DNA of 64,000 nt from Halovivax ruber XH-70 (lineage in GTDB: Archaea > Halobacteriota > Halobacteria > Halobacteriales > Natrialbaceae): positions 1,984,001 through 2,048,000 of the forward strand of contig NC_019964.1 of assembly GCF_000328525.1 (NCBI RefSeq). The letters run 5' to 3'. Within the stretch, counting starts at the first letter, position 1, and every line of letters begins with the position of its first letter. Below are positions 1 through 9,931 of this stretch, piece after piece. The translations under genes and the position numbers were made by a program. The notes beneath the pieces were generated by a model. It did no database searches and was not told where the DNA came from. It saw only the letters and a list, made by a program, of their open reading frames with translations.

Positions 1-349
1 AGCCGCGGGGAACCTCGATGATGTTCAGTTTCGCGATCTCGATAGCCTTCTGGATGGCCGATCCGACCTGGTCGTCTCGCCCCTCGGCGTAGCCGACGAA
101 GCCGTTTCGGTCACCGACGGTGACGACACAGCGGAACTTCACGCGTCGTCCGGAGTCGGTCATCCGCTGGACCATGTTGATGTCGAGTACCTCGTCGTCC
201 AGCCCCGGCAGGAGCTGGTCGACGAGCTCCGGCTCCTTCAGCGGAAGCCCGGAGTCGAGTGCGGCCGACATCGTGTCGATCTCGCCCTCCTGTACCTTTC
301 GCCCTAGTCGTGTGACGGGTTCCCACCCGCCGTCCTGTCGGTTACTCAT
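1..349 (-). CDS. rps5: 30S ribosomal protein uS5 (3' end outside window)
   Basis: Small-subunit protein that binds 16S rRNA near the decoding centre and helps translational accuracy. The first 116 residues are visible: the archaeal N-terminal extension followed by the S5 double-stranded RNA-binding domain (the stretch [14 protein letters not shown] and [14 protein letters not shown] is characteristic). The gene runs off the left edge, so its C-terminal S5 domain is not seen. The ATG at 349 overlaps the end of the uL18 gene by 8 nt, which suggests coupled translation. It is the last visible gene of the S10/spc cluster. Confidence 0.95.
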   Translation of the reverse strand, partial: MSNRQDGGWEPVTRLGRKVQEGEIDTMSAALDSGLPLKEPELVDQLLPGLDDEVLDINMVQRMTDSGRRVKFRCVVTVGDRNGFVGYAEGRDDQVGSAIQKAIEIAKLNIIEVPRG

Positions 350-893
350 TGCTGATCTCCTCTCGTACCGTATCGAAGTGCTCGGGGAGGTCGGCCGCAT
401 CGAAGTCACCGCTGTACAGCGGTTCGTCGAGCGACTCGGCGTACTCGGCGATGTGTTCGCCGCGCGTGCGCGACCAGTCGGCGAGGACGCTGTCGTTGTG
501 CGGGATCTCGAGCCCCGCGTCGATCGCACCCTCCTGAACCGCGAACACCTTGTTGCCCGGCGTCGCCGTGTGGAGACCCAGATCGAGAACCGCTTCCTCG
601 ACACCGGCCTCGACCGCTCGCGTGCCGGCCAGGAGGCCGGTCAGATACGCCGCAGGCAGGTTACTCGTGGGTGCTTCCCAGCCGAACTCGGCTAAGTCAC
701 CCGAGTGTGCGCTTGCATGTGTTTCGTCGCCCTGGGGGCCGGGAGTGATCAGCTGCGCCCTGACGTGCGCGTTGGACGTCCGCGCGACGAGGCGCGGCTT
801 GCCCGATTTCAGCAGGCGCAACCTCTGATGGTAGTCCGTCCGGACCTCCCGGCGACGTCGCATCGGTACCTTATATCGTGGTCCTGTTGCCAT
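342..893 (-). CDS. rpl18: 50S ribosomal protein uL18
   Basis: 5S rRNA-binding protein of the large subunit central protuberance, acting with uL5. The 183-residue product has the archaeal form: basic N-terminus ([21 protein letters not shown]), the [10 protein letters not shown] strand, and the LTGLLAG helix. The C-terminal third is acidic, as expected for a halophile. Its start at 893 shares one base with the last base of the eL19 gene. It lies between eL19 and uS5, the usual archaeal spc order. Confidence 0.97.
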   Translation of the reverse strand: MATGPRYKVPMRRRREVRTDYHQRLRLLKSGKPRLVARTSNAHVRAQLITPGPQGDETHASAHSGDLAEFGWEAPTSNLPAAYLTGLLAGTRAVEAGVEEAVLDLGLHTATPGNKVFAVQEGAIDAGLEIPHNDSVLADWSRTRGEHIAEYAESLDEPLYSGDFDAADLPEHFDTVREEISNE

Positions 894-1342
894 TATTCGT
901 CACCGTATTCGTTCTCGATGAAGGTCAGCATGTACCGGACGCTGCGGAACTCGCCACCGCCAGCTTTGCGGTAGAGTTCGCGGTACTCGGTCGGCGTAAG
1001 CTCGTCCGAGTCACGCAGTTCGCGCAGTTTCCGTCGCTGAGCCCGAATCTGATTTCGCCACTGTTCCTTGCTATCCTGACGGGCACCCGCCTTCCCGCGT
1101 CGCTTGCCCGGCCCCTTCTGGTGGCCGTATGCTCGCTTCGCGTTCCGTTCGCGGGCTCGACCGCGGGAGTTACCGCGGGCGTCCTCGGCACGGATCGTGC
1201 CGTCGTCGACGAGTTCGCGGATCTCCTCGCGCGTGATCGCCTGGGAGATCTCTCCCTGGGCGTCCGGATCGAACCAGATACGATTCTTGCCGACGTCGAG
1301 GACGTCTGCTGCGAGTCGCTTCTGTGCACTCAGGTCCGTCAT
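893..1342 (-). CDS. rpl19e: 50S ribosomal protein eL19
   Basis: Archaeal/eukaryotic-type large-subunit protein absent from bacteria; a long basic helix that bridges the subunits. The 149 residues begin [22 protein letters not shown], a family hallmark, and continue into a strongly basic central region rich in Arg, Lys and Gly (about residues 50-100). The start overlaps the end of eL32 by 4 nt (ATGA type), consistent with one polycistronic message. Confidence 0.97.
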   Translation of the reverse strand: MTDLSAQKRLAADVLDVGKNRIWFDPDAQGEISQAITREEIRELVDDGTIRAEDARGNSRGRARERNAKRAYGHQKGPGKRRGKAGARQDSKEQWRNQIRAQRRKLRELRDSDELTPTEYRELYRKAGGGEFRSVRYMLTFIENEYGDE

Positions 1343-2082
1343 TCGTCTACCTCCACTTCGACGTAGGTCGGGTTGAGAACGCGAATGCCTGCGTCCTCGG
1401 CCTGTTCTTCGATGCGTTCGCGCTTGCGAGCACCGACCGACCCGGCGATACGAACAGCTTCGGTGTCGCCGTCGACGCCGTCTAAGTCGTCCGTGTTCTC
1501 GACGCGGATTTCCTCGAATCCGCTCGGGTGCTTGCCGCGCACCGTCGTCGGCGTCCGGTAGCCGGCCTCGACTTTCGGGCCCTTGCCCTTCACGCCGCGG
1601 CGCTGCTTCGAGAGACCACCACGCGGCTTTCGCCAGGATTCCGGCGTCCGCTTTTTCTTGTGGTAGTCCTGTCGATTGAACTGCGGTTTGCCCTCGTGGT
1701 GCCGCTCGGTCAGGAGCCGCCCCTCCTCGTCGGAGAGATCGGGCTCCTTCTCGGTCAGACCCCGGGGCTGCAGTTCGGTCTCGACGTCTTCGGCCTCGTC
1801 CTCCGCTTCGGGCTCGGCCTCGTCTTCGATCTCGGCTTCGGTCTCCTCGTCGACCTCGAGATCGCCGACGTCAGCCTTGATTCGGGCCGCAAGCGCCATA
1901 CCGACGCCTTCGACCGCCGCCAGGTCGTCCTGGGAGGCTTCTTTGACGTCGTCGACGGACTCGAATCCGGCCTCGCGAAGTGCGTCGGCCTTGCTCGCGC
2001 CAACGCCACTGATCTCCTCTAAGCTCTCGGGAGTTCCCTCCTCGACTGCTGCTTCGGCGTCGTCAGATTCGTCCTCGGACAT
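1339..2082 (-). CDS. rpl32e: 50S ribosomal protein eL32 with N-terminal HhH domain
   Basis: Large-subunit protein of 247 residues. Residues 1-75 form a helix-hairpin-helix-like domain (motifs [17 protein letters not shown] and [12 protein letters not shown]), followed by a highly acidic linker to about residue 100. The conserved eL32 domain follows ([29 protein letters not shown]). Haloarchaeal eL32 proteins are known to carry this extra N-terminal domain; non-halophile eL32 is about half this length. It is 2 nt downstream of uL6. Confidence 0.96.
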   Translation of the reverse strand: MSEDESDDAEAAVEEGTPESLEEISGVGASKADALREAGFESVDDVKEASQDDLAAVEGVGMALAARIKADVGDLEVDEETEAEIEDEAEPEAEDEAEDVETELQPRGLTEKEPDLSDEEGRLLTERHHEGKPQFNRQDYHKKKRTPESWRKPRGGLSKQRRGVKGKGPKVEAGYRTPTTVRGKHPSGFEEIRVENTDDLDGVDGDTEAVRIAGSVGARKRERIEEQAEDAGIRVLNPTYVEVEVDE

Positions 2083-2084
2083 GA

Positions 2085-2621
2085 TCAGGCACCTCCCGTG
2101 CTGGGTTTGGCGGTGATGTAGACGCCGTCCTGGAAGACACGCGTGTCCTTCCCAGTGACCTGGGTCAGCTGCTCGATATCAGCTGCGGTCTGGCCGACGT
2201 GTTCTTTGTTCGGTCCGGAGAGCGTGATGGCCTCGCCATCGACGTTCACCTGGGTATCACCGTGGATAGTCGTTCGTCGCGGTGCTTTCTCGCCGAGGAA
2301 GTTCTCGATGACGACTTCGTCGCCTTCGACGTCGACCTGCATTGGGAAGTGTGAGTAGAAGACTTCCATCTCGTACTCCCAGTTGTCGGTCACGCCGTGG
2401 AAGGCGTTGCGGACGTGGCTCTCGAACGTGCCGACCGTCGCCGTCGTCTTGGCGTCGTCGGCGTCGCTCTCGATAACCACCTGGTCGCCATCTACCTCGA
2501 CGGTGACGTCCGGGTACCAGAGGCGACGGGAGACCGTCCCTTCCGGCCCATCGACCGTCACGTCGAGATGGTCGACCTCGACTGTTACGTCGTCGGGTAT
2601 GGTGAGTGTTGTTCGTGCCAT
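2085..2621 (-). CDS. rpl6: 50S ribosomal protein uL6
   Basis: Large-subunit protein near the factor-binding site and sarcin-ricin loop. The 178 residues contain the two tandem L6 folds: the first with [21 protein letters not shown], the second with [20 protein letters not shown] and the family-typical [10 protein letters not shown]. The start lies 4 nt after the stop of uS8. Length and sequence are normal for archaea. Confidence 0.97.
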   Translation of the reverse strand: MARTTLTIPDDVTVEVDHLDVTVDGPEGTVSRRLWYPDVTVEVDGDQVVIESDADDAKTTATVGTFESHVRNAFHGVTDNWEYEMEVFYSHFPMQVDVEGDEVVIENFLGEKAPRRTTIHGDTQVNVDGEAITLSGPNKEHVGQTAADIEQLTQVTGKDTRVFQDGVYITAKPSTGGA

Positions 2622-2625
2622 TGCT

Positions 2626-3018
2626 CTAGTAGACGTACGCGATCACCTGACCCCCAATGGCCCGCTCACGAGCCTCGTAGTGGCTCATGATGCCCTCGCT
2701 CGTCGTGACGACGAGCGCACCGAAGTCCCGAGCGGGGAGGAATCGCTTCTCCCACTTCTCGAACTCGTCGGCGCCGGCACTGTAGCGTGGCTTGACGGGG
2801 CCGCACTCGTTGATCGCTCCGTTCAATTCAACCTCGAACTGACCGCCTTTGCCGTCGTCGACGAACTCGAAGCCGTCGACGTACCCGCGGTCGTAGAAGA
2901 CCTCGAGTACCTGTCCGATCACGTTCGAGGCGGGCCGTACCTCGTGGCTCAGATGGCCCACGCTCTCTGCGTTGTCGATGCCCGAGAGCGCGTTGCTGAG
3001 TGGGTCGTTACCTGTCAT
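2626..3018 (-). CDS. rps8: 30S ribosomal protein uS8
   Basis: 16S rRNA-binding protein needed for assembly of the small-subunit platform. The product is 130 residues when started at the ATG at 3018 ([17 protein letters not shown]); this start overlaps the uS14 stop in an ATGA arrangement, and the reading frame upstream of it lies inside uS14, so the longer open frame is not used. The C-terminal signature [17 protein letters not shown] is the conserved S8 RNA-binding region. Confidence 0.97.
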   Translation of the reverse strand: MTGNDPLSNALSGIDNAESVGHLSHEVRPASNVIGQVLEVFYDRGYVDGFEFVDDGKGGQFEVELNGAINECGPVKPRYSAGADEFEKWEKRFLPARDFGALVVTTSEGIMSHYEARERAIGGQVIAYVY

Positions 3019-3191
3019 CTGTACTTCTTGAATCCCATGTCGCGGGCGATCTCGCGGAAGCACTGGCGGCAGAGATTGATGTCGTACTTCCCGACAAGTC
3101 CCTGCTTGCGGCCACAGCGCTGACAGGACTCAAGCTGTCCCGTGCGCTTTGCGGCGTGCTCGCCCGTCTGTTCGTTCTCACTTTCACTCAT
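3015..3191 (-). CDS. rps14: 30S ribosomal protein uS14 (zinc-binding type)
   Basis: A 58-residue protein, too short for usual ORF cut-offs. It has four cysteines as a CxxC pair (residues 23 and 26) and a second CxxC pair (41 and 44), the zinc knuckle of archaeal/eukaryotic S14 ([28 protein letters not shown]). The ATG at 3191 overlaps the uL5 stop by 8 nt, and its TGA overlaps the uS8 ATG. Position between uL5 and uS8 is conserved. Confidence 0.97.
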   Translation of the reverse strand: MSESENEQTGEHAAKRTGQLESCQRCGRKQGLVGKYDINLCRQCFREIARDMGFKKYR

Positions 3192-3717
3192 CGTCTACCT
3201 CCACGTCGAACGCCGCCTCGAGGAATCGAATCGAGTCCTCGGGCGTCAGTCGATGGTTCGACGGGATCGACCGGGTTGCCTGATCGCGTTTCGCAACGCG
3301 ATAGCCGGGACGGACCAGGTTGACGGTCACGTCCAGTCCGTAGATCCCGATGTTCGGGTCGTACTCCTGGCTGGGGAAGTCGGTGTGCTCGGCGACACCG
3401 AAGCTGAAGTTCCCCGTCTCGTCGAACTGGCGAGCGGAAAGGTCCGCGATCGGCAGCGCCGTCTCGAGGAACTCGTGTGCGTCGTCGCCACGGAGCGTGA
3501 CTTTCGTCCCGATCGGCTCACCCTGGCGAATGCCGAACTCCGGTTCGGTCGCGGCCGCTTGCGTGCGGACGCTCTGCTGACCGGAGATCTCTTCGATGAT
3601 GTCCTCGGCGTCGGCCAGTTCGCGACCGCCCTGCCCGACGCCCATGTGGACGACAGCTTTCTCGACGCGCGGTTCGCGCATCGAGTGGAAGTCTGCCGAC
3701 GATTCGGCGTCGCTCAT
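3184..3717 (-). CDS. rpl5: 50S ribosomal protein uL5
   Basis: 5S rRNA-binding protein of the central protuberance, contacting the P-site tRNA. The 177 residues carry the family motifs [13 protein letters not shown] near the N-terminus, the [10 protein letters not shown] strand, and [20 protein letters not shown] with [10 protein letters not shown]. The ATG at 3717 overlaps the eS4 stop by 4 nt. Order eS4-uL5-uS14 is standard in euryarchaea. Confidence 0.97.
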   Translation of the reverse strand: MSDAESSADFHSMREPRVEKAVVHMGVGQGGRELADAEDIIEEISGQQSVRTQAAATEPEFGIRQGEPIGTKVTLRGDDAHEFLETALPIADLSARQFDETGNFSFGVAEHTDFPSQEYDPNIGIYGLDVTVNLVRPGYRVAKRDQATRSIPSNHRLTPEDSIRFLEAAFDVEVDDE

Positions 3718-4478
3718 TCGTCATCACCTGCGCTCGCGGTTTCACCGCTCGCATCCGAGGCAGCAGCCTCGCTACCCGTGAAGTTCTCGTCGATGACGAC
3801 GACGTACTCCTCGACGGTCTCGAATTCCTCGTCCGTCGCGGCCGCCTCGGCCGCTTCGACGGTGACGATGTTCGAGCCGCTCCCGGGCGTGACGTCGATC
3901 TCGGCGACCTGACCGATCTTGCCGGCGTGGTTGCCGCGAACGGCCGTCACGAGCGCCGATTCTTCGTACGGGAAGTGTGCGACGATCTCCTTCGACTCGT
4001 TGTCGACGACGACGGAGTCGTTCACACCGTAGGTGGCCTCGTCGTCGACGGTCACGTTGGTGCCGTCGTGCAGCGAGAGCTGCGTGACGCCGCCGGTGAC
4101 CTGTCGTTTGCCCTCGACCTTGCCGAGTCGGCTCTCGGCCGATTCGGCGTCGATCGGGGTCAGCGAGAGGCGGCCACCCTCGTCCGGGAAGACGCGGTAG
4201 GCCTCCTCGCGGTCGGGGAACGCCAGAATGTCGAACATCCCGATCGGGCGCTCCTCGTCGCTGATCTCGTCGCCGTTGACGAGCACTGCGTCGTTCGCGA
4301 GTGCGTAGCGCGCCTCCTTTCGGTTGTCGACGTACTCGAGCACGTCCCGCAGCAAGATGAGCAGCGGAACGCCGTCTTCACCGTGCGGGCCGGCCCCAGC
4401 TTTCACCGTGAAGGTGTCGGTCTTTCGCTCGACCGGCCAGGACTTCGGTACCGAGAGTCGTTTCTGATGGTTGCTCAT
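3714..4478 (-). CDS. rps4e: 30S ribosomal protein eS4
   Basis: Archaeal/eukaryotic small-subunit protein. The 254 residues include the N-terminal block ([28 protein letters not shown]), an S4-like RNA-binding segment (residues about 40-105, [19 protein letters not shown]), and a KOW segment near residue 175 ([12 protein letters not shown]). A roughly 20-residue acidic, Ala/Ser-rich tail extends beyond the usual family end. The start overlaps the uL24 stop by 4 nt. Confidence 0.96.
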   Translation of the reverse strand: MSNHQKRLSVPKSWPVERKTDTFTVKAGAGPHGEDGVPLLILLRDVLEYVDNRKEARYALANDAVLVNGDEISDEERPIGMFDILAFPDREEAYRVFPDEGGRLSLTPIDAESAESRLGKVEGKRQVTGGVTQLSLHDGTNVTVDDEATYGVNDSVVVDNESKEIVAHFPYEESALVTAVRGNHAGKIGQVAEIDVTPGSGSNIVTVEAAEAAATDEEFETVEEYVVVIDENFTGSEAAASDASGETASAGDDE

Positions 4479-4831
4479 TCGCTATCACCTTCGAGTCGTG
4501 CCTCGCGACGCTCGTCGCTCAGGTCGAGGTCCGTGATGCGGACGTTCGACGCGTCGAGCGGGCGAGGGACTTCCTCGCCGTCGGCCGTCTCGACCGTGAC
4601 GTCTTCGACGTGGATGACGCCGTCGCGAAGCGAGACGGTGAGAACCTCTCCCTCCGTCCCGGCGTAATCGCCGCGCATCACTTCGACCGTATCACCGGCG
4701 TTGACGCGCGTGCGACGGGTGTCGTACTCCTCGCGGAGCTCCTCGGTGAGCGTCGCGTGCAGCTGCGTGCCGCGCTTGTGCAGCGGGGCACGGTCCGTCT
4801 GCGTTCGCTGTGTGCGTGGTTGCTTGCTCAT
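4475..4831 (-). CDS. rpl24: 50S ribosomal protein uL24
   Basis: Assembly-initiating large-subunit protein that sits at the exit tunnel rim. The 118 residues start with [20 protein letters not shown], the archaeal N-terminus, then the KOW domain ([20 protein letters not shown]). It follows uL14 with a 4-nt gap. Confidence 0.97.
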   Translation of the reverse strand: MSKQPRTQRTQTDRAPLHKRGTQLHATLTEELREEYDTRRTRVNAGDTVEVMRGDYAGTEGEVLTVSLRDGVIHVEDVTVETADGEEVPRPLDASNVRITDLDLSDERREARLEGDSE

Positions 4832-4835
4832 GGTT

Positions 4836-5234
4836 CTATACGATCATCGTGGCGGTGCTCGCGATGGCACCGAACCGTTCGGCGACTTCGCGAGCGATCG
4901 GTCCCTTGATCTCCGTTCCGCGGGGTTCCTCGTTCTCGTCGACGATGACGGCCGCGTTGTCCTCGAACTTCATGCGCGTGCCATCCGGGCGCCGAACGGT
5001 CTGGCGCTGACGAACGACGACGGCTTCGAGCACCTGGCGGCGCATCTCGGGCGTCCCCTTGGTGACGGAAACGGTCACCTTGTCGCCGAGGCCAGCCTTG
5101 GGCTGGCGGTTCTTCGTGCCGTGGTAGCCCGCGACGCTGATAACCTTCAGCTCTCGGGCACCGGTGTTGTCGGCACAGGTGACGAGCGACCCCTTCTTGA
5201 GTCCCTGCGTGACGTCGGCCTTGATCGCCTCCAT
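4836..5234 (-). CDS. rpl14: 50S ribosomal protein uL14
   Basis: Large-subunit protein that forms an intersubunit bridge and contacts the GTPase factors. The 132-residue product contains the L14 signature ([20 protein letters not shown] and [13 protein letters not shown]). The open frame can also begin at a GTG three bases upstream (5237). The ATG at 5234 is preferred because it overlaps the uS17 stop by one base (TGATG) and gives the family-standard N-terminus [11 protein letters not shown]. Confidence 0.97.
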   Translation of the reverse strand: MEAIKADVTQGLKKGSLVTCADNTGARELKVISVAGYHGTKNRQPKAGLGDKVTVSVTKGTPEMRRQVLEAVVVRQRQTVRRPDGTRMKFEDNAAVIVDENEEPRGTEIKGPIAREVAERFGAIASTATMIV

Positions 5235-5683
5235 CACTGCTCACCCTCGATTTCCTCGGCGTCGGCGTCCGCCGTCACGTCCTCGGCCGAGAGTTCACGG
5301 TCAGGCTCCTCCTGACGCGTGAGCTCGGCGACGTCTTCGGCAGTCGCCTCCTGTGTTACTTCGACGACCACGTGCGATTTCGTCTTCGACAGTGGTCGGG
5401 TCTCTGCGATCTTGACCGAGTCACCGACCGAGAGCGGCTCGAGCACGCCCGGCACGTGTGCCGGAATGCGCGAGCGACGCTTCATGTACCGATCGTACTT
5501 CGGTACGGCCACGTCGTACTCTCGCTCGACGACTACGGTCTTGTCCATGTCCGTCGAGACGACCTGCCCTTCGAGGACCTGTCCTCGAACGGGAAGCTCG
5601 CCGTAGAACGGACACTTCTCGTAGTCGTATTCCTCCGGGTTTGCCGGTTCCGGAGGGGTGTCTACATCTAGTCCTATTGCCAT
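5234..5683 (-). CDS. rps17: 30S ribosomal protein uS17 with acidic tail
   Basis: 16S rRNA-binding protein with an OB fold. Core residues about 1-112 match the archaeal family ([39 protein letters not shown]). About 35 further residues at the C-terminus are almost all Glu, Asp, Ala and Thr, making this protein (149 residues) longer than most archaeal S17 proteins. The start overlaps the end of the RNase P protein gene by 10 nt. Confidence 0.96.
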   Translation of the reverse strand: MAIGLDVDTPPEPANPEEYDYEKCPFYGELPVRGQVLEGQVVSTDMDKTVVVEREYDVAVPKYDRYMKRRSRIPAHVPGVLEPLSVGDSVKIAETRPLSKTKSHVVVEVTQEATAEDVAELTRQEEPDRELSAEDVTADADAEEIEGEQ

Positions 5684-6138
5684 GGTGAATCTCCTGCCGT
5701 TTCGGTACGGCGGGCCGGTCGTTCGTTCAGGCGCGATCCATCGACCGTAACGTAGGCCACGCCCTCGCCAGCGCTGTCTGTGGTGGAAGCCGGTTCGGAC
5801 TCCCCCGCAGGTTGAGTGTCGGCCAGTTTGGACGCGGTCCCCGGGGCCTTTTCGACCCCGGCGGCTTCATCTGTGATCGCGAATTCGAACGTCGTTCCCA
5901 CCTTCGGTACCGTAACCACCCGAGCGCCGTCCGCGTCACGTGCGTCGGCGTCGTCACCGCCGTCTCGCGACTCGCGTCGCTCCGCCTCCGGCGAAGCACG
6001 CTCGATCCGGAGGGTGCTGGTCGTCTCGCGGACGACCCGTCCCCGGATCCCGACCCGACCAGGGTCGTCACTCTCGACGACCCTGACCGAAAGGCCAGTG
6101 AGTTCGTGTCGCGGGAGCGTCTCGGGTGTCAGTGGCAT
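5674..6138 (-). CDS. rnp1: Ribonuclease P protein component 1 (Rpp29/Pop4)
   Basis: Protein subunit of RNase P, which removes 5' leaders from pre-tRNA. The ATG at 6138 gives 154 residues beginning [20 protein letters not shown], matching archaeal Rnp1, with the OB-like core split by two acidic insertions (about residues 50-70 and 95-125) that lengthen it beyond the usual 95-100 residues. The longer open frame upstream lies over uL29 and is not used. Location between uL29 and uS17 is the conserved archaeal position; the SUI1 gene often found here is absent. Confidence 0.93.
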   Translation of the reverse strand: MPLTPETLPRHELTGLSVRVVESDDPGRVGIRGRVVRETTSTLRIERASPEAERRESRDGGDDADARDADGARVVTVPKVGTTFEFAITDEAAGVEKAPGTASKLADTQPAGESEPASTTDSAGEGVAYVTVDGSRLNERPARRTETAGDSPWQ

Positions 6139-6140
6139 GA

Positions 6141-6353
6141 TTATTCTTCGTCGAAGTCGCCTTCTTCTCGCTGGATCGTCTTGATCCGGGCGATCGTCTT
6201 GCCGAGTTCGTTGATGCGGCCCGGATCTTCCGGAGCCCCACCGGCTGCGAGGACGGACTTCTGGTTCAGCAGTTCCGTCTCGAGCTCTTCGAGTTCGGCT
6301 TCGCGCTCGGCGGGCGTCATGTCGCGGAGTTCCTCGACGTGAACGATCGCCAT
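6141..6353 (-). CDS. rpl29: 50S ribosomal protein uL29
   Basis: Small tunnel-exit protein, 70 residues: a helical hairpin with the family pattern MTPAEREAELEELETELLNQ and INELGKTIARIKTIQREE. It binds near the site used by signal recognition particle and chaperones. The start ATG shares one base with the uS3 stop. Confidence 0.96.
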   Translation of the reverse strand: MAIVHVEELRDMTPAEREAELEELETELLNQKSVLAAGGAPEDPGRINELGKTIARIKTIQREEGDFDEE

Positions 6354-7297
6354 CAGGCGTCACCTCCCTCGTCTACGTCGTCCTCGTCGCCCTCCATCTC
6401 GGCGACGAGCTCCTCGGCCTCGGCTTCGATCTCTTCGTCGAGATCTTCCGTGACCTCGTCGGCAGCGGCCTCGGCGTCGTCGGCGTCTGCCTCGGTTTCG
6501 GCTTCGACCGATTCCTCGACGACCTCTTCTTCGATGGCTTCCTCGACGACCTCCTCGTCGAGTTCGGGTTCGGCCTCGGCGTCCTCGGCCGATTCCTCGT
6601 CGGCATCCGCTTCGGCTTCGTCTTCCGCAGGCGTGCCTTCAAGCAGTTCCTCGACGCCCTCGTTCGCTTCGACGGCGTCAGGAACGACCGCTTCGGGGTC
6701 GAGGCCTTCCTCGACGTGGAAGTCGTCCGGCAGCTCGGCACCCGGCGGGATGATCTTGACGTCCACGCCGATCGTCCCGAGTTTCATGACGGCGACGCCC
6801 TGACCGTGGTCGACGACCTCGTCGGCGGGCTCGCCGTTGTGCTTGATGTAGCCACGGTTGAACTTCTCCACGCGCGAGCGTGCGCCCGTGACCTTTCCGG
6901 AGAGGACGATCTCGGCACCGAGTGCGCCAGCGTCCATGATCCGGTCGATCGTCGTGTGGCCGGCCTTGCGGAAGTACCAGCCACGCTCTAGGGCGTTGGC
7001 CAGTCGGTCCGCGACGATGCGAGCGTTGAGGTCGGGTTCGTCGACCTCCTGGACGTCGATCTGCGGATCTTCGAGGTTGAATCGCTCCTCGAGGGCCGTC
7101 GTGACCTTCCGGATGTTCTCACCGCCCTTGCCGATAACCATCCCTGGCTTCTCGGCCTTGAGGACGATCTGCGTTCCCATCGGCGTCTGGGCGACGTCCA
7201 TGCCGCCGTAGCCGGCGCGACCGAGTTCGTCAGCGAAGAACTCGTCGATCTGTGAGCGGCGCAATCCGTTCTCGATGAACTGGTGTTCGTCTGCCAT
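6353..7297 (-). CDS. rps3: 30S ribosomal protein uS3 with long acidic tail
   Basis: Small-subunit protein at the mRNA entry channel. Residues about 15-90 form the KH domain (KPGMVIGKGGENIRKV with the GxxG loop), and the C-terminal S3 domain follows (IVLSGKVTGARSR, GVAVMKLGTIGVDVKI). After about residue 215 comes an unusually long tail of about 95 residues made mostly of Glu, Asp and Ala. Haloarchaeal S3 proteins have acidic tails, but this one is about a third of the protein (314 residues in total). Confidence 0.97.
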   Translation of the reverse strand: MADEHQFIENGLRRSQIDEFFADELGRAGYGGMDVAQTPMGTQIVLKAEKPGMVIGKGGENIRKVTTALEERFNLEDPQIDVQEVDEPDLNARIVADRLANALERGWYFRKAGHTTIDRIMDAGALGAEIVLSGKVTGARSRVEKFNRGYIKHNGEPADEVVDHGQGVAVMKLGTIGVDVKIIPPGAELPDDFHVEEGLDPEAVVPDAVEANEGVEELLEGTPAEDEAEADADEESAEDAEAEPELDEEVVEEAIEEEVVEESVEAETEADADDAEAAADEVTEDLDEEIEAEAEELVAEMEGDEDDVDEGGDA

Positions 7298-7773
7298 CAG
7301 GCATCACCCTCCATGTCTTCGGTTTCGGCGACGACGATTTCGACGTCGACCTCCGGCGTGTTCCAGGCCGTCGCTCGGCCCATCGCGCGGGGTTTTCGAC
7401 CCATCGACTCGCCGACCTTGTGGGCGGCGACGTGGGCGATCTCCATCGTCTCGCCGTCGAAGCCCTGGTGGGCCGCGTTGGCGGTGACGTTCTCGAGCAA
7501 GTCGAGGAAGGCGTTGCTCGCCTTCTCCGGGTACTTGCCGGCGTCCCAGCCGTCGATGTCCGAACGGTGTCCGGCACCGGTGTTGTGGGACTTGAACGGG
7601 ATCGAGCGTTCACCCTCGATGACGGCGGCCAGGTACTCCTGGGCGTCACCGACGGTCATGCCCTTGATCTCCCGGGCGATTTCCTTGCTGTGCTTGTGGC
7701 TCATGTGACGCTCCCGGAGCATGGCTTTCGCCGTGGAGTCCGGATCCGCGTCGACTGAGTAGTTGATTCCCAT
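7297..7773 (-). CDS. rpl22: 50S ribosomal protein uL22
   Basis: Large-subunit protein lining the peptide exit tunnel. The 158 residues show the archaeal form (AMLRERHMSHKHSKEIAREI, the tunnel-loop region SHNTGAGHRSDIDGWDAGKY, and EIAHVAAHKVGESMGRKPRA). Its stop shares a base with the uS3 start. Gap to uS19 upstream is 7 nt. Confidence 0.97.
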   Translation of the reverse strand: MGINYSVDADPDSTAKAMLRERHMSHKHSKEIAREIKGMTVGDAQEYLAAVIEGERSIPFKSHNTGAGHRSDIDGWDAGKYPEKASNAFLDLLENVTANAAHQGFDGETMEIAHVAAHKVGESMGRKPRAMGRATAWNTPEVDVEIVVAETEDMEGDA

Positions 7774-7780
7774 TGGACGA

Positions 7781-8203
7781 TCACTTCAGTGGCACGAACT
7801 TCGAGGAGCGTGTTGCGCCAATACCGGCCTGTCCGTGTTCGACGGACGTCCGGGTGAGCTGGAACTCGCCCAGGTAGTGACCGATCATCTCGGGCTCGAC
7901 GCGAACGCGACCGAACTCCTGGCCGTCGTAGACGGCGAAAGTCAGGTCGACGAACTCCGGCAGCACCGGCATGTTGCGCAGGTGCGTCCGGATCGGATCG
8001 TTCGCAGTCTCCTCTTCCGTTCGGTTACGGGCCTTCTCGAGCAGCTTCTCCTGCTCCGTCGAGAGCCCGCGTCGGATGCTTCGCCGCTTACGTGCGGGCA
8101 GCAGTTCCGCGACCTCGTCGAGCTCCATCTCCTGCAGCTCGTCTAACGTGTGGCCACGGTAGGTGAACTCACCCTCGCGGCCGGTTCGGTACTCCTGGGT
8201 CAT
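7781..8203 (-). CDS. rps19: 30S ribosomal protein uS19
   Basis: Small-subunit head protein contacting uS13 and 23S rRNA. The 140 residues contain the conserved C-terminal signature ([47 protein letters not shown]). The N-terminal 60 residues are the archaeal helical extension ([12 protein letters not shown]-like start, [10 protein letters not shown]). The start overlaps the uL2 stop by 4 nt. Confidence 0.97.
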   Translation of the reverse strand: MTQEYRTGREGEFTYRGHTLDELQEMELDEVAELLPARKRRSIRRGLSTEQEKLLEKARNRTEEETANDPIRTHLRNMPVLPEFVDLTFAVYDGQEFGRVRVEPEMIGHYLGEFQLTRTSVEHGQAGIGATRSSKFVPLK

Positions 8204-8922
8204 TTGTTACCACCGCGGCCCGTTCGCCGCGACGAGATGTCGCCCACCTTCCGTCCCGGCGGGGCGTCCCGCGAAACGGACTTCGGGCGACCGGGATGCT
8301 GGCGACCGCCGCCACCGAACGGGTGGTCGACGGCGTTCATGGCGACACCACGAACGCGGGGCCACTTCGTCCCCCGTGCGCGCATCTTGTGGTACTTGTT
8401 TCCGGCTTTGACCATCGGCTTGTCCGTACGGCCACCGCCGGCCACGACGCCGATCGTCGCGCGGCAGTTGGGATCGAGACGCTTCGTCTCGCCGCTCGGC
8501 AGCTGGACGACCGCAGCGTTGCGGTCGTGGGTGATCAGGTCCGCGTTGACGCCCGATGCGCGCGCGAACTTCCCACCGTCGCCGGGCTTGGCCTCGACGT
8601 TACAGATCTGAACCCCTTCCGGGATCTCCGAGAGCGGAAGCGTGTTACCGGGCTTGATCTCCGCGGAGATGCCGATCTGCAGTTCTTCGCCGACGGTGAT
8701 GCCCTCGGGTGCGAGGACGAGGCGCTGATCGCCGTCGTCGAACTCGACGGCGGCGACCGGCGCCGATCGAGCCGGATCGTGCTCGATGTCGACGACCGTC
8801 CCGCTGACGAGGTCCGTCTCTTCGGGCTTTTTGTGCTCGAGGTCGGCCTTGTATCGGTGCGACGGTGCGCGGAACGTCGAGGTCCCGCGACCACGTCGCT
8901 GTCCCTGAATTCGTCGTCCCAT
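8200..8922 (-). CDS. rpl2: 50S ribosomal protein uL2
   Basis: Large-subunit protein essential for peptidyl transferase activity and subunit joining. The 240 residues begin [22 protein letters not shown], and the C-terminal half holds the rRNA-binding loop with the conserved histidine region ([21 protein letters not shown]). Two nucleotides separate its start from uL23. Confidence 0.98.
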   Translation of the reverse strand: MGRRIQGQRRGRGTSTFRAPSHRYKADLEHKKPEETDLVSGTVVDIEHDPARSAPVAAVEFDDGDQRLVLAPEGITVGEELQIGISAEIKPGNTLPLSEIPEGVQICNVEAKPGDGGKFARASGVNADLITHDRNAAVVQLPSGETKRLDPNCRATIGVVAGGGRTDKPMVKAGNKYHKMRARGTKWPRVRGVAMNAVDHPFGGGGRQHPGRPKSVSRDAPPGRKVGDISSRRTGRGGNK

Positions 8923-8924
8923 GG

Positions 8925-9179
8925 TCAGAACACCCCGATTCGCGAGGCGACTTCCTGCGCGTCGTCGTCCTCGCTCAGTGTGACGATCGCTTTCTTCTTT
9001 CCGTCCATCTGTATCTGCGTGTTGACGTCCGTGACGGTCACGTCGAACCGCGACTGGACGACCTCACGGATCTCGGGTTTCGCCGCGTCGACGTCGACGA
9101 CGAACTGGAGCTTGTTCTCGAAGTCCATGTCGTTCATCGCCTTCTCGGTCACGAGCGGGTAGTCGATGATCGAACTCAT
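8925..9179 (-). CDS. rpl23: 50S ribosomal protein uL23
   Basis: Tunnel-exit protein that docks the signal recognition particle and trigger factors. At 84 residues it is the compact archaeal form (IDYPLVTEKAMNDMDFENKL, VTDVNTQIQMDGKKKAIVTL). The start overlaps the uL4 stop by 4 nt. Confidence 0.97.
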   Translation of the reverse strand: MSSIIDYPLVTEKAMNDMDFENKLQFVVDVDAAKPEIREVVQSRFDVTVTDVNTQIQMDGKKKAIVTLSEDDDAQEVASRIGVF

Positions 9180-9928
9180 CGATCGCTCACCTCCGCGAGT
9201 GCGGCTTCGGTCCAGACGGTCAGTCGACCCGGATGCGTACCGGGCGCAAGATCCTCGGCGTTTACCTCGGCTGCGGTCGCGACGTCGGCGCCCGCGAGGT
9301 TGCGAGCGGCCCGCGACGGACCGGCCTCGCTCGAGGTCACGAAGAGGATCGACTTCGGCTGCTTGTACTTGCGACCGCGGGTCTTACCGCGGCCGGCTCG
9401 GACGGAGCGTCCCTCGTCGGCACGCTCGATGTCGGCGTCGAGCCCGGTCCCTTCGAGGAACGAGACGACCTCCCTGGTCTTCTCGAGATCCTCGAACTCG
9501 TCGTCGACGACCAGTGGAAGTTCGAGGTCGTCGTCGAACTCGTGACCGCGCTCGGCGACGCGCTCGGCGTCCGCGGTCGCCGCGATGGCACTCCGCGTCG
9601 CGAGCTTTCGTTCGTTCGTGTTGATCGACTCGGTGCGGTCGGCCTCGGCTTTCGGCGGGTGGGCCTTCCGTCCACCGACAGCCTGGGGAACGCGACGTGC
9701 GCGTCCACCCTGCTGTGGGACGTGAGCCATCCCCCGGCCACTGCCGGGACTCTCCGCCGACGTTCGCTTCCCGGCGAACTCGTCGGCGCCGTAGGCCTGT
9801 GTTCGGTTTGCCTGGGCGACGCGTACCGCGCGGGAGATCAAGTCCGGGCGATACTCCGTCTCGAAGATCGCCGGGAGCTCGACCGTGTCCGCCTCGGCGC
9901 CGTCCAGGTCGTGTACTGTTGCCTGCAT
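9176..9928 (-). CDS. rpl4: 50S ribosomal protein uL4
   Basis: Large-subunit protein with a tunnel-reaching loop. The 250 residues carry archaeal motifs (RPDLISRAVRVAQANRTQAYG, the loop GSGRGMAHVPQQGGRARRVP, and KTRGRKYKQPKSILFV). In the wider family L4 can also bind its own operon leader; nothing in this leader shows such regulation. Starts 3 nt after the uL3 stop. Confidence 0.97.
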   Translation of the reverse strand: MQATVHDLDGAEADTVELPAIFETEYRPDLISRAVRVAQANRTQAYGADEFAGKRTSAESPGSGRGMAHVPQQGGRARRVPQAVGGRKAHPPKAEADRTESINTNERKLATRSAIAATADAERVAERGHEFDDDLELPLVVDDEFEDLEKTREVVSFLEGTGLDADIERADEGRSVRAGRGKTRGRKYKQPKSILFVTSSEAGPSRAARNLAGADVATAAEVNAEDLAPGTHPGRLTVWTEAALAEVSDR

Positions 9929-9931
9929 AGA